NCBI GenBank assembly: GCA_020073395.1
Contig: JAIQFF010000032.1
Location: 1-38,511, forward strand
Direction: 5' to 3'
DNA from: Terriglobia bacterium
GTDB taxonomy: Bacteria > Acidobacteriota > Terriglobia > Terriglobales > Acidobacteriaceae
DNA: 38,511 nt
A program made the translations under genes and the position numbers. Each line of letters begins with the position of its first letter. Positions within the stretch are counted from its first letter, which is position 1. This document shows, piece by piece, positions 1 through 7,958 of the stretch. The notes beneath the pieces are model-generated. The model made no database searches and was not told the origin of the DNA. It saw only the letters and a program-made list of their open reading frames with translations.

Positions 1-2168
1 TCGGTCAGCGCCTGGCCCATGCCCATCCACACCGAACCGATGATCTGGCCTTCGACCGAAACCGGGTTCAGCGCCCGCCCGCAATCATGCGCCGCCCAGA
101 CCTTGTGAACGGTCACTTCGCCTGTCTCTTCATCCACACTGACTTCGGCCACTTGTGCAGAGTAGGAATACGCTGGCGAAGGCCCGACCCCGCCGCCTTT
201 GTGCTTGCCGCCACGCGCCTCGGGTGGCGGAGCGTAGGAGCCCGTCCCGGTCAGCGTGCCGTGAAAATCGATGGCCGCCACTACGGCCTCCTCGAAGCTC
301 ATGGAATCTTTAGGACCTTCGTCCTTACGCTTCTGCTGCAACGACCCGCGCAGAATCTGCCCCTCCACCCGCCCGCTGACCGAAGCCTGGGCTGGTGTGG
401 CGACGGGGGAAGGTGTGGCGGGTGTGGCAGGCGTGGTCGCGGGCGGCTCGCCCGCGAGCTTTTTCCGGAATACAGCATCATCTCGAAAGATCAGTTCCTC
501 GGCCTCGCATCCCATCTTCCGTGCCGCCGCCAAAGCAATCTGCTTCTTCACTTCTGCCGCTGCTCGCAACGTTGCATTCCCCGCCATAAACGTAACCCGG
601 CTGGAATACGATCCGATGTCGATGGGAGTAAGGTCGGTATCTGCGGCGACAATCCTGATCCGCCCCAGCGAGCAGCCCAAAGTCTCGGCCGCGATCTGCG
701 CCGTCATGGTGTCGGAACCCTGCCCGATTTCGGAGGCGCCCGTGTACACCACCACCCCGCCGTCGCGATCAATCTTGATGTTGACAGTCGAGTGCGGCAT
801 GTCGGAACGAATGATGGAATTGGCCGCGCCGCTCACATAGTGGCTGCATGCAATGCCTAGGCCGCGACCCTTCCCCAGCCTTCCCTTGCGCTCTTTCCAA
901 CCCGAACGCTCCACTGTTTTCTCGATGCACTCGGGCAAGCCGTAGCTCTGCACTCGCAGCCCGTTCACGGTCACGCAAGGCGGCTTCAACAGATTGCGCC
1001 GCCGGATCTCAGCCGGATCGAGATTGATCATGGCGGCCAGTTCATCCAGTTGCGATTCGAAAGCAAAGCGTACGTTGACCGTGCCGTGCCCCCGCATGGC
1101 GCCACAGGCCGGCTTGTTGGTCAGCACCCGGTACCCGTCATATTGAATGTTGGGGATATCGTAGAGTGCGCCGAGCAATGCCCCGGAGTAGAGAATTGTG
1201 ACCACGCCGTAGGAACAATAGGCTCCACCATCCTGCACCACGCGTGCCTTGACGGCGGTGATGCTGCCGTCTTTCTTCACTCCGGTCTTGAGATCAATGA
1301 GCGTGCGCGGCCGTCCGCGGTGGGCCCAGAAGACCTCTTCTCGCGTGTAAGTAATTTTCACCGGCGCCCGCGCCTTGCGGGCCGCAATCGCCGCGATGAT
1401 CTCGAGCGGGATCACTTCGCTCTTGCCGCCAAATCCCCCGCCCACCAGCGGTTTGATCACCCGGATCTGTGCCATGGGCATTTCCAGCACCAGGGAGAGC
1501 TTGTGTTGCAGGTAGTACGGAACCTGGGTGGACGACCAGACAATCAGCCGGCCCGGCTTTCCCGTTTGAGAATCAATTTCGAAACCGGCCAGCGTGGAGT
1601 GCGGCTCCATGGCGGCGTGGGTCACTTCGCCGGCGATGAAACGGGCCTCGGCCACGCAGTCCGCTTCGACAAAACCCTTTTCCGGATCGCCAAACACGTG
1701 GTGATAGTCCTTCTCCAGGTTGTGCGGTTTGTTGTCGTGAATCAGGTCAGTCTCCGCTCGCATCGACTCTTCCGGATCGAAATAAGCGGGCAGCACTTCG
1801 TACTCGACATCGATCAGCTCCAGAGCGCGCTCGGCGGTCGCTTCATCCGCCGCGGCGACGCAGGCCACGTTGTCGCCGACGTAGCGGACTTTGTCCAGGG
1901 CTAGTGCGTGTTCATCGTGCCCGACGGGGAGAATCCCGTACGTATTGGGCGCGTCTTTGCCGATCGCCACGGCAACCACGCCTTCGAGTCGTTCGGCGCG
2001 GCTGGTGTCAATGCTCTTGATGCGCGCGTGAGGATAGGGAGAGTGCAGGATCTTCCCGACCAGCATGCCCGGGACGCAGAGGTCATCGGTGTACTTGCCT
2101 GCCCCGGTAGTCTTTCCGGCCGCGTCCACCATCGCGATCGGTTTCCCAATAATTGAGAAGTCAGTCAT
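1..2168 (-). CDS. Molybdenum hydroxylase large subunit (xanthine dehydrogenase / 4-hydroxybenzoyl-CoA reductase alpha family), 3' end missing
   Basis: The reading frame opens at ATG 2168 and stays open to the window edge, giving about 722 residues without a stop; the family is usually about 750-800 residues, so only the C-terminus is missing. The start reads MTDFSIIGKPIAMVDAAGK, followed by GKYTDDL and a PHARI block, as in the aldehyde oxidase/xanthine dehydrogenase Mo-binding subunit. VGGGFGGK and, near the edge, VEGQIIGSVWMGMGQALTE are family signatures. The AAMEPH segment and the neighbouring CoA-thioester genes favour a 4-hydroxybenzoyl-CoA reductase-like role over purine oxidation, but this is inference. 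Odd: a low-complexity stretch rich in Pro, Ala and Thr (about nt 370-465) interrupts the domain before MSFEEAV. The [2Fe-2S] partner lies just upstream (59-bp gap). No FAD subunit gene is visible; it could lie beyond the edge. Confidence 0.88.
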   Translation of the reverse strand, partial: MTDFSIIGKPIAMVDAAGKTTGAGKYTDDLCVPGMLVGKILHSPYPHARIKSIDTSRAERLEGVVAVAIGKDAPNTYGILPVGHDEHALALDKVRYVGDNVACVAAADEATAERALELIDVEYEVLPAYFDPEESMRAETDLIHDNKPHNLEKDYHHVFGDPEKGFVEADCVAEARFIAGEVTHAAMEPHSTLAGFEIDSQTGKPGRLIVWSSTQVPYYLQHKLSLVLEMPMAQIRVIKPLVGGGFGGKSEVIPLEIIAAIAARKARAPVKITYTREEVFWAHRGRPRTLIDLKTGVKKDGSITAVKARVVQDGGAYCSYGVVTILYSGALLGALYDIPNIQYDGYRVLTNKPACGAMRGHGTVNVRFAFESQLDELAAMINLDPAEIRRRNLLKPPCVTVNGLRVQSYGLPECIEKTVERSGWKERKGRLGKGRGLGIACSHYVSGAANSIIRSDMPHSTVNIKIDRDGGVVVYTGASEIGQGSDTMTAQIAAETLGCSLGRIRIVAADTDLTPIDIGSYSSRVTFMAGNATLRAAAEVKKQIALAAARKMGCEAEELIFRDDAVFRKKLAGEPPATTPATPATPSPVATPAQASVSGRVEGQILRGSLQQKRKDEGPKDSMSFEEAVVAAIDFHGTLTGTGSYAPPPEARGGKHKGGGVGPSPAYSYSAQVAEVSVDEETGEVTVHKVWAAHDCGRALNPVSVEGQIIGSVWMGMGQALT

Positions 2169-2227
2169 GTGTCGTTGGGTTTCGTGGCGCCGCCGTCTCG
2201 CCGGCTGCCAGCCGGCGTCCTGCCCGC

Positions 2228-2719
2228 CTACAGGGCCGACTCCACTCCCTTCTGCTCGGCCACAATCGCGGCCTTGATTGCCTGATACATCTGGTTGTAT
2301 CCGGTGCACCGGCAGAGGTTTCCGCTCAGCGCGCCACGAATTTCTTCGTCAGTCGGTTTTGGATTTACCGCCAGCAGATGCTTTACGGTCATGATGAATC
2401 CCGGCGTGCAGAAGCCGCACTGCGCCCCTCCCCAGTCGCCGTAAGCCTTCTGGATTGCGGCCAGGCTCCCGTGTTCGCTTACGCCTTCGATAGTCGTGAT
2501 GTCCTGACCTTCGCAGCTGGCTGCGAGCAAGGTGCAGGAGAGCATGGGAACGCCATCCACCTGCACGGTGCAGGATCCGCAGGAAGAGTCGTCGCAACCT
2601 CGCTTGGAGCCGGTGAGCTGCAAATCCAGGCGCAACGCGTCCAACAAAAGCGCGCTGGGCTCGAGCGCGAGCTCGTGAGTGCGGCCGTTGACGCGGAGTA
2701 CGATGAGTTCTTTGTTCAT
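2228..2719 (-). CDS. Molybdenum hydroxylase small subunit with two [2Fe-2S] clusters
   Basis: A 163-residue protein from ATG 2719; a TTG two codons upstream is possible but less likely. The N-terminal plant-type ferredoxin fold has Cys42, Cys47, Cys50 and Cys62 (GCDDSSCGSC...C). The C-terminal helical domain has Cys101, Cys104 (CGFC) and Cys136, Cys138 (CRC). All eight cluster ligands are present and the length is normal for the CoxS/HcrC/XdhC-type electron-transfer subunit. It passes electrons from the molybdopterin site of the large subunit encoded just downstream to an acceptor or a flavin subunit. The family assignment is firm. The substrate of the holoenzyme cannot be read from this subunit. 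Confidence 0.95.
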   Translation of the reverse strand: MNKELIVLRVNGRTHELALEPSALLLDALRLDLQLTGSKRGCDDSSCGSCTVQVDGVPMLSCTLLAASCEGQDITTIEGVSEHGSLAAIQKAYGDWGGAQCGFCTPGFIMTVKHLLAVNPKPTDEEIRGALSGNLCRCTGYNQMYQAIKAAIVAEQKGVESAL

Positions 2720-2730
2720 GGGCAAAACTG

Positions 2731-2791
2731 CTTCTAGCTCCTGGCTTCTAGCGCAATCCTTGGCCAGCAGCTAGGAGCCAGAAGCTAGCAG
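2731..2791. repeat. Imperfect inverted repeat (CTAGCTCCTGGCTTCTAGC type)
   Basis: Arms at 2731-2752 and 2770-2791 are near-perfect reverse complements built on 'gctaggagccagaagctag'. The same unit recurs at 3129-3206 on the other side of the rhodanese gene and in part at 32611-32650 after groEL. It overlaps the likely ribosome-binding region of the [2Fe-2S] subunit gene. Confidence 0.75.
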
Positions 2792-2797
2792 CCGCTT

Positions 2798-3121
2798 TCA
2801 ATACAGCGGCACCTTCGGATCCACCGTCCGCGCCCAGCCATCGATCCCGCCGCGCATGGACTGCGCTTTCTCGAAACCCTGTTGCCGCAGCCAATTGGTG
2901 ACACTCAAGGAGCGCAAGCCGTGATGACAAACCACCACGATGTGTTCGTCAGGATCAAGTTCCTGGTTGGCCCGGGTGGGAATATCCCCCATGGGGATAT
3001 TCTTGCTGCCCTCCAAGTGGGCTTTCTCCACTTCCCAAGGCTCGCGGACGTCCAACAACGTGAACTTATCGCCGTGCTTCAGGAGAGTCTTTACTTGACC
3101 GCCGCTGATTTCGAAGTCCAT
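2798..3121 (-). CDS. Single-domain rhodanese (sulfurtransferase-like)
   Basis: A 107-residue single rhodanese domain. I chose ATG 3121 (MDFEIS) because an 11-codon upstream extension falls in a repeat. It has LLDVREPWE near the N-terminus, the active-site loop CHHGLRS with Cys65 as the persulfide-forming residue, and the C-terminal GGIDGWA motif. Single-domain rhodaneses carry sulfane sulfur between donors and acceptors. Its position beside a molybdenum hydroxylase raises the possibility that it supplies the sulfido ligand of the cofactor, which is inference only. Copies of the same inverted repeat flank it on both sides, so it may instead be a passenger in this operon. Confidence 0.9.
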   Translation of the reverse strand: MDFEISGGQVKTLLKHGDKFTLLDVREPWEVEKAHLEGSKNIPMGDIPTRANQELDPDEHIVVVCHHGLRSLSVTNWLRQQGFEKAQSMRGGIDGWARTVDPKVPLY

Positions 3122-3128
3122 AAGAACT

Positions 3129-3206
3129 CGCTGCTGGCTACTAGCGCCAACCACCGGCTCTGGGCTCGCTTTGGACAGAAGCCATAGCTAGAAGCCAGAA
3201 GCGCTT
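3129..3206. repeat. Second copy of the CTAGAAGCCAGAAGC inverted-repeat family
   Basis: The segment begins with 'gctgctggctactagcgcc' and ends with 'tagctagaagccagaagcgc', an imperfect inverted repeat related to the one at 2731-2791. It separates the rhodanese gene from CoA-transferase subunit A. Confidence 0.65.
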
Positions 3207-3207
3207 C

Positions 3208-4176
3208 TCAGTATCCAAAATCCGTTTGCGCCGCATACGCGTGCTGTTTGACGCCCAACCCTTCCACTCGACATCCGCCAAGCTGGTTCATGTAGGCCTG
3301 GCGATCGGCGACGCTGTGGACCCAGTGTTGCAACCAGGCGTCGCTGTCGGCTTGCGTTTTCGTCTGCTCGTGATATTGGCGGAAGAAAGCATTGTCGCGC
3401 CCATAGCATCCCTGCACCGGGGAGGGATGCGCTCCGTAGCTGCACGCCACCACCGCGCTGACCAGAAATCCCGGAATCACAGTGCGATTGGGATCGCTGG
3501 CGATCACGTCACCATCAACGATCTCTTCCGCCACCACAATCACCCGCCTGGCCGCGCGGACGGCCTCGATCATCACACCGAAGTTGCCCCAGCAGTGGGC
3601 ATTGCCGTCGCGATCGGCCCGCTGCAGATGGACGATAGCCACGTCGGGCGAGAGCGCCCTCACGGCATGCAGCTTGACCTGCTCACGTAGGGGCGGACGC
3701 CCTCGTCCGCCCAGGCGAGTCGAAGACTCGCCGGATTGACTATCTTCAAACGGCGAATCAATCTTCGCAAAGAACTCATTGCCGCGAGCCACATCGCTAC
3801 CGAGCGCTGTCCGTGTCGGCAGAAAGGGCACGCCCATCGCCGCCGCTTGCAGCGCCAACGCGACCGCGAAGTTGCTCAGGTTGACGACCTTCAGGCCGCC
3901 TTGTTCCACTGCCCGGCGAAAGTTGTAAGCCGAACCCATCATCACATTGCCCACCCAGGCTGCAATGACCTGCTCCACACATCCCGCCGCAATCATTTGA
4001 TCGAAGAGGATGTCAGAGATTGGCCCAATCAGAGTGAGGCCGCGCTTATTCTGTCGAATGATTTCATGGCCCGCGGCAAAGGGAATCATCTGCTCCATCT
4101 GCAGTCCGAGCGCGAGGGAAGCGCCATCCGGCACCAGTTCTCTAATCGCCTCGCGCATGGTCAGGAGCTTTGACAT
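3208..4176 (-). CDS. CoA-transferase family I, subunit A (GctA/IpdA-like)
   Basis: A 322-residue protein from ATG 4176. It resembles the alpha subunit of glutaconate-type CoA-transferases: an N-terminal LVPDGASLALG glycine-rich segment, then PDVAIVHLQRADRDGNAHCWG and a C-terminal YGRDNAFFRQYHEQTK. Subunit A pairs with subunit B (4977-5759) to move CoA between acyl groups. The same fold also gives the ring-opening hydrolase IpdAB in steroid breakdown. Subunit B keeps the usual catalytic Glu, which favours a transferase. Odd: residues about 145-163 (SGESSTRLGGRGRPPL) match a palindromic repeat inserted in frame, making the protein longer than relatives. It lies 9 bp after the hydratase gene and is probably translated from the same mRNA. 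Confidence 0.88.
   Translation of the reverse strand: MSKLLTMREAIRELVPDGASLALGLQMEQMIPFAAGHEIIRQNKRGLTLIGPISDILFDQMIAAGCVEQVIAAWVGNVMMGSAYNFRRAVEQGGLKVVNLSNFAVALALQAAAMGVPFLPTRTALGSDVARGNEFFAKIDSPFEDSQSGESSTRLGGRGRPPLREQVKLHAVRALSPDVAIVHLQRADRDGNAHCWGNFGVMIEAVRAARRVIVVAEEIVDGDVIASDPNRTVIPGFLVSAVVACSYGAHPSPVQGCYGRDNAFFRQYHEQTKTQADSDAWLQHWVHSVADRQAYMNQLGGCRVEGLGVKQHAYAAQTDFGY
3691..3732. repeat. Double-hairpin palindromic element inside a CDS
   Basis: Two adjacent hairpins: 3691-3712 has 9-bp stems GGGCGGACG/CGTCCGCCC around CCCT, and 3714-3732 has 7-bp stems GGCGAGT/ACTCGCC around CGAAG. The first matches intergenic copies at 32735-32795 and 37990-38040, where the order of the two hairpins is the same. 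Here it is read through in frame within CoA-transferase subunit A. Confidence 0.9.
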
Positions 4177-4185
4177 GGGCGCGTT

Positions 4186-4968
4186 TTATTTCCCCTTCCA
4201 AGATGGCCGGCGTTTCTCGAGGAAGGCATTGATTCCCTCGTGAGCATCTTCCGTCTTCATCAACTCATCGAAATAGATTTTTTCCGCCCGCGCCAGCCCT
4301 TTGTCAAAGTGCATCGAGTCCCAGGCGTAGTTCGCTTTCTTGGTAATCGCCAGCGCGGCTGGGCTCAGCTGTGAAAGCTGCTGTATTACCTCCTGCACTG
4401 CCGTATCAACGTCAGCGTCAGCAACCGCGCGGTTGGCCAGACCGATGCGCGCCGCTTCCGCACCCGAAATACTGCGCCCGGTCAGGATCAAATCGGCCGC
4501 GTGCTTCTGCCCGACCAAAGCCGCCAGGGCCGTAACCGCCACCGGCGGATAGCATCCCAGCTTGATCTCCGGATATCCCCACGATGCGGTTTCCGCGGTG
4601 TAAACCAGGTCACAGACCATCGCCAATTCCGCGCCGCCGCCCAGGCAATGACCATGCACAGCCACGATCGTCACCTTCCTGCTGCTGACCAATGCGCGAA
4701 TGACGGCGTGAAACCTGGCCAACATGCTTCCCACTTTGTCTGGAGTGTGTGCGGCAACGTCCACGCCAACCGAGAACGCCTTCCCCGCGCCGCTCAATAC
4801 CACGGTGGATATATCACTCCGTGCCTCGATCTCGGTCAGTGCCTGCGCCAGTTCATCCATCATCGCGATGTCAATCACGTTGAGCGGCGGATGGTGCATC
4901 GTGAGACGCGCCAGCGGAGGCTGGAAGTCGAGCATGATTCGCGTTTGCGTGAGTGTTCCGCTTGCCAT
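4186..4968 (-). CDS. Enoyl-CoA hydratase/isomerase, similar to cyclohexa-1,5-dienecarbonyl-CoA hydratase
   Basis: A 260-residue crotonase-fold protein from ATG 4968 with TAGGAATT as a plausible ribosome site. HPPLNVIDI and FSVGVDVAAHTPDKV near the N-terminus, HGHCLGGGAELAMVCDLV in the oxyanion-hole region and YPEIKLGCYPPVA after it are what I remember of dienoyl-CoA hydratases (Dch/BamR) of anaerobic benzoate breakdown, rather than of general beta-oxidation hydratases. Length is typical. It sits between the two CoA-transferase subunit genes with gaps of 8-9 bp, so the three are surely cotranscribed. The crotonase call is firm. The Dch-like substrate is a similarity-based inference; a different cyclic acyl-CoA is possible. 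Confidence 0.85.
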   Translation of the reverse strand: MASGTLTQTRIMLDFQPPLARLTMHHPPLNVIDIAMMDELAQALTEIEARSDISTVVLSGAGKAFSVGVDVAAHTPDKVGSMLARFHAVIRALVSSRKVTIVAVHGHCLGGGAELAMVCDLVYTAETASWGYPEIKLGCYPPVAVTALAALVGQKHAADLILTGRSISGAEAARIGLANRAVADADVDTAVQEVIQQLSQLSPAALAITKKANYAWDSMHFDKGLARAEKIYFDELMKTEDAHEGINAFLEKRRPSWKGK

Positions 4969-4976
4969 GGTAATTC

Positions 4977-5759
4977 CTACTTCGTCCAGAAACCGTCTTT
5001 GTCGTATTCGCGGATCGCGTTGAGTTCTTCCGCGCTCGGCTCCGGTGTCAACATCACTTCACTGGAAACCCGCAACGGCCATCCGGTGTGGCACAACACT
5101 TCGTCAACGTTTACGCCGGGATGTGTTGATGACAAGTAGGCTTCACCATCGTCGCCGAAGCGCAGCACCGCCTTGCTGGTAATCACTGCCGCCGGGCCGC
5201 CACGCGGCAAACCGACCCGCTGCCGCCAACCCTGACCATCGCCGTTGCCCGGACTCGTAATGTACGAAACCCGCTCCGGCAGGCGCTCCCGGCTGTGCTC
5301 CAGCAGCACCACGAAACGCTGTGCCAGGGAAGCGATATCGCAGGCCCCGCCCGACCCCGGCAGTCGTGTCACACCCTTGGGCCCGCGCACCTGGGTCGAG
5401 TTCAGGTTGCCGAAGCGGTCCACCTCAGCGGCTCCCAGAAAACCCAAGTGCACGCGCTCGGATTGCAGCAGGCTCATCACTCCCAGCATGTCCAGGCACT
5501 GGGTCGCGTTCCTGATGTTGGCCGGATCGGCCATGGTGTAGATCAGTTGGGGTGAGGGTGTGCACCGTATAACGCCATTTTCAAACAATCCCACCGCGTT
5601 GGGAGCGTGTGTCTTCTTCGCTACCACAAATGCGATCAGGGGCAGCCGCATCCCGACGAATACTATTTCACCGTCGCGGATTTCGCGCGCGGCGCTGACC
5701 ACCATCAGCTCACCCGGCGTGTAAGCCCGCCTCTCCGGAATAACGGTAGTCATCGCCAT
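4977..5759 (-). CDS. CoA-transferase family I, subunit B (GctB-like)
   Basis: A 260-residue partner of the subunit A encoded two genes downstream. The motif LFENGVI places Glu60 where glutaconate CoA-transferase has its CoA-accepting glutamate (beta Glu54), so a ping-pong acyl-CoA transferase mechanism is plausible. LGAAEVDRFGNLNSTQV and GSGGACDIASLA are further family blocks. The start is ATG 5759, or ATG 5753 two codons in. Having the two subunit genes split by a hydratase gene is unusual, since they normally sit side by side. The natural substrate is not readable; an aromatic or alicyclic acid fits the context. Confidence 0.88.
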   Translation of the reverse strand: MAMTTVIPERRAYTPGELMVVSAAREIRDGEIVFVGMRLPLIAFVVAKKTHAPNAVGLFENGVIRCTPSPQLIYTMADPANIRNATQCLDMLGVMSLLQSERVHLGFLGAAEVDRFGNLNSTQVRGPKGVTRLPGSGGACDIASLAQRFVVLLEHSRERLPERVSYITSPGNGDGQGWRQRVGLPRGGPAAVITSKAVLRFGDDGEAYLSSTHPGVNVDEVLCHTGWPLRVSSEVMLTPEPSAEELNAIREYDKDGFWTK

Positions 5760-5834
5760 AAGCCAACTGACAACTGGGAACTAATAACTGAAAACCGGGT
5801 TTCCAGAAAACGATCTACTCGCACAGCCAGGACA

Positions 5835-7010
5835 TTACAAATTAATAGCCGACTTGCGGACCTCACCAATCGAAGCCAAGGGGTCCCGAGCTCCTTCCTT
5901 AGGCGCAATCCATTTCTTCTCGCTGCTGATAATGTCCAGCAGCAATTTCTTGTCTTCCACCGACGGCAGGTATTCCTTCAGGTGCTGCTCGTAGCCATGG
6001 TCGTCCAGTGCTTCGCCGGTTTCGGCATGGAATTTCTGCCCGGCCCAGCTCCCGATGTTGCGGTTAAACTTGATATGTGGTGCGTAAAGCTTTGGCTGGC
6101 CAGGTTTTAGAAAGCTGTTAAAGCGGGCGATCAGACCCGCGACTTCGTTGCGGTAGAGGCGACGGTTGTAGTCGTTCAGGTCATCCAGGTCCGGCGCCTG
6201 CTCGTTCTTCGGTTCGTCGTATCGCCCCTTGATGCCCCACACGTAGGCCCAATGTGCGGATGAAGAATGGTCGGTCCCGAACAGGTCGTACGAACTCGAA
6301 ATCCACTTGTTGAGATATTTCTGGATCAGCCAGCCCGGAACCACGCCCGCCTCGACAATGCGGCGCAATCCATCGTTGCCGGTCCCCATGTGGAAAGCTT
6401 CCTCGCGCAACATGTATGACATGGAGCGGCCCAGCGGCGCGAAGGAGGAATATTTGAACATCTGCAACTGGAATTTGCCGTCGCGGTCCACAAAGTCGGT
6501 GTAGGTGAAAAAGTCCATCCAGTTATCGACGTCAACGTTAAAGGCGCCCAGCAGGCGCTTGTTCTCGAACGCCCTCCGCTCCAGCATCTTTTGCGCCTCG
6601 ACTTTGCCGGAATAACCGAAGTGGTCCACCAGCAGGGCGCACATCTGCCATCCATGACGCATTTCCTCGATCATGACCCGCGTGATGGCGCGGCGGTCCC
6701 AGTCGGTGGGAGCGCTTTCGAAGAGATATCGCTGTTGCTCCACGCTGGCGAACTCAGTGTCGCCCTGGTAAACGATCATGTTGATTAGGGCGTCGCGCAT
6801 CTGCTGGGTGGGCACCTGGCGCAGGTTCTCCCACTTGCGCCGGCCCTTGTAAGAGCCGAATTCGATCTCTTCGGTGTCGATCGCGCCGTACAGCGTGTCG
6901 AACTTGAAGCTGGCAATTTCGTCGTGGTTGACGCCAATGTCTTTGCGCCAATCGTCAAAGAGTCCGACCCAGTCGCTGAACGTTCCGATTTTTGCTACCT
7001 TGCCTGGCAT
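5835..7010 (-). CDS. BoxB-like di-iron benzoyl-CoA 2,3-epoxidase subunit
   Basis: A 391-residue protein. I chose ATG 7010 (MPGKVAKIG) because AAAGAGGTG precedes it and the longer frame runs into a repeat. It follows the BoxB pattern closely: YQGDTEFASVEQQRYL (about 81-96), then EEMRH (115-119) and EEAFH (203-207), which supply ExxH iron ligands, GAFNVDVDNW, FVDRDGKFQLQ and GSWAGQKF near the C-terminus. BoxB, with the reductase BoxA, epoxidises benzoyl-CoA with O2 in aerobic hybrid pathways; PaaA is the phenylacetyl-CoA relative. At 391 residues it is shorter than typical BoxB (about 470). BoxA and a full-length BoxC are not in the window. The substrate could be another aryl-CoA. Confidence 0.85.
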   Translation of the reverse strand: MPGKVAKIGTFSDWVGLFDDWRKDIGVNHDEIASFKFDTLYGAIDTEEIEFGSYKGRRKWENLRQVPTQQMRDALINMIVYQGDTEFASVEQQRYLFESAPTDWDRRAITRVMIEEMRHGWQMCALLVDHFGYSGKVEAQKMLERRAFENKRLLGAFNVDVDNWMDFFTYTDFVDRDGKFQLQMFKYSSFAPLGRSMSYMLREEAFHMGTGNDGLRRIVEAGVVPGWLIQKYLNKWISSSYDLFGTDHSSSAHWAYVWGIKGRYDEPKNEQAPDLDDLNDYNRRLYRNEVAGLIARFNSFLKPGQPKLYAPHIKFNRNIGSWAGQKFHAETGEALDDHGYEQHLKEYLPSVEDKKLLLDIISSEKKWIAPKEGARDPLASIGEVRKSAINL

Positions 7011-7028
7011 AACACCTCTTTGGTCTTT

Positions 7029-7100
7029 AGCGCCGGCGTGTCGGCGGCTGTTCTGCGGGCGTCCCGCCCGCAACCGGGCCGGCGGGACCCCGACGCTACA
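7029..7100. repeat. GC-rich palindromic repeat (AGCGCCGGCGT ... GCGGGCGTCCCGCCCGC ... CGACGCTA)
   Basis: Contains the hairpin GCGGGCGTCCCGCCCGC and ends that approximately mirror each other (tagcgccggcgt / ccgacgcta). Related copies lie at 28590-28656 and, in part, at 24911-24937. It fills the gap between the enoyl-CoA hydratase stop and the BoxB-like gene. Confidence 0.8.
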
Positions 7101-7922
7101 CTACTTCGCCTTGAAAACTGCCGGCCTTTTCTCTACGTACGCCGCCAGCCCTTCCTTGGCATCCTCACTCTGGAAAAGCAACTGCTGATTCTCGCGCTCC
7201 ACCGCCAGCGCCGATTCCATGGGAATCTCCCAACCCGTCTGCACCGCGCGCTTGATGCGCCCCACGGCCTTCGCCGCTTTGTTCGGAGGGCAGAACTGGC
7301 GGGCATACTCCATGATGTTCTCCATGAAATTGTCGCGTTCGTAAATGTCGTTGACGATCCCCAATTCCTTCGCTTCCTCGAAAGAAAACGTATTGCCCGT
7401 TACCATCAATTCGATGGCCTTGCTCTTCCCTACTATTCGCGAGAGGCGCTGCGTGCCGCCGGTGCCGGGCAGTACGCCCAGATTCACTTCCGGAAGCCCG
7501 ATCTTGCCTGCATCCTGGCGAGCGATGCGGATATCCGCGGCCATGGCAATTTCCAGCCCGCCCCCCACGCAGTGTCCGTTCAGGGCCGCGATCACAAGCT
7601 TGGGCGTGTGCTCGAGGCGCAGCAGGGTCTCATTGGCATGCAGGCAGAAGTAGTACTTGAACGTCGGATCAACGCTGACCAGCATCTTGATGTTCGCGCC
7701 CGCGGAGAAAAATTTATCGCCGGCGCCAGTGAGGACAATGACGTACACATCGTTGTCCATGCGCGCCTTGAGAATGGCCTCGTCGAGCTGCCGGTTCATC
7801 TCGTAGGTGTATGTATTGGCCGGAGGATCGCACAATTCGATTACCGCTACACCGGCGTCCACCCGATAATTGATCAGTTGCTTGGTCGTCTCGCCGCTTG
7901 CCGGCTGTACTGTCGTCGCCAT
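7101..7922 (-). CDS. Enoyl-CoA hydratase/isomerase family protein
   Basis: A 273-residue crotonase-family protein starting at ATG 7922, with AAGGAG a few bases upstream. DKFFSAGANIKML and LNGHCVGGGLEIAMAADIRIA form the oxyanion hole and CoA pocket. LPEVNLGVLPGTGGTQRL carries the Glu position used by classical hydratases. It is the first gene after the TetR regulator and is followed by the BoxB-like gene, so it probably handles an intermediate made by that oxygenase. BoxC, the usual partner of BoxB, is about 550 residues with two crotonase domains, so this is not a full BoxC. The fold call is firm and the exact reaction is open. Confidence 0.9.
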   Translation of the reverse strand: MATTVQPASGETTKQLINYRVDAGVAVIELCDPPANTYTYEMNRQLDEAILKARMDNDVYVIVLTGAGDKFFSAGANIKMLVSVDPTFKYYFCLHANETLLRLEHTPKLVIAALNGHCVGGGLEIAMAADIRIARQDAGKIGLPEVNLGVLPGTGGTQRLSRIVGKSKAIELMVTGNTFSFEEAKELGIVNDIYERDNFMENIMEYARQFCPPNKAAKAVGRIKRAVQTGWEIPMESALAVERENQQLLFQSEDAKEGLAAYVEKRPAVFKAK

Positions 7923-7958
7923 AGTCCTACTCCTTTTCGCAATGCAAAGATGTCGTAT

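Noticed and set aside
1050..1904. 284-aa plus-strand open frame
   Set aside because: Antisense to the molybdenum hydroxylase large subunit, whose frame is continuous and has family motifs.
7011..7073. 21-residue N-terminal extension of the BoxB-like protein
   Set aside because: It translates a GC-rich palindromic repeat, and a ribosome site precedes ATG 7010.
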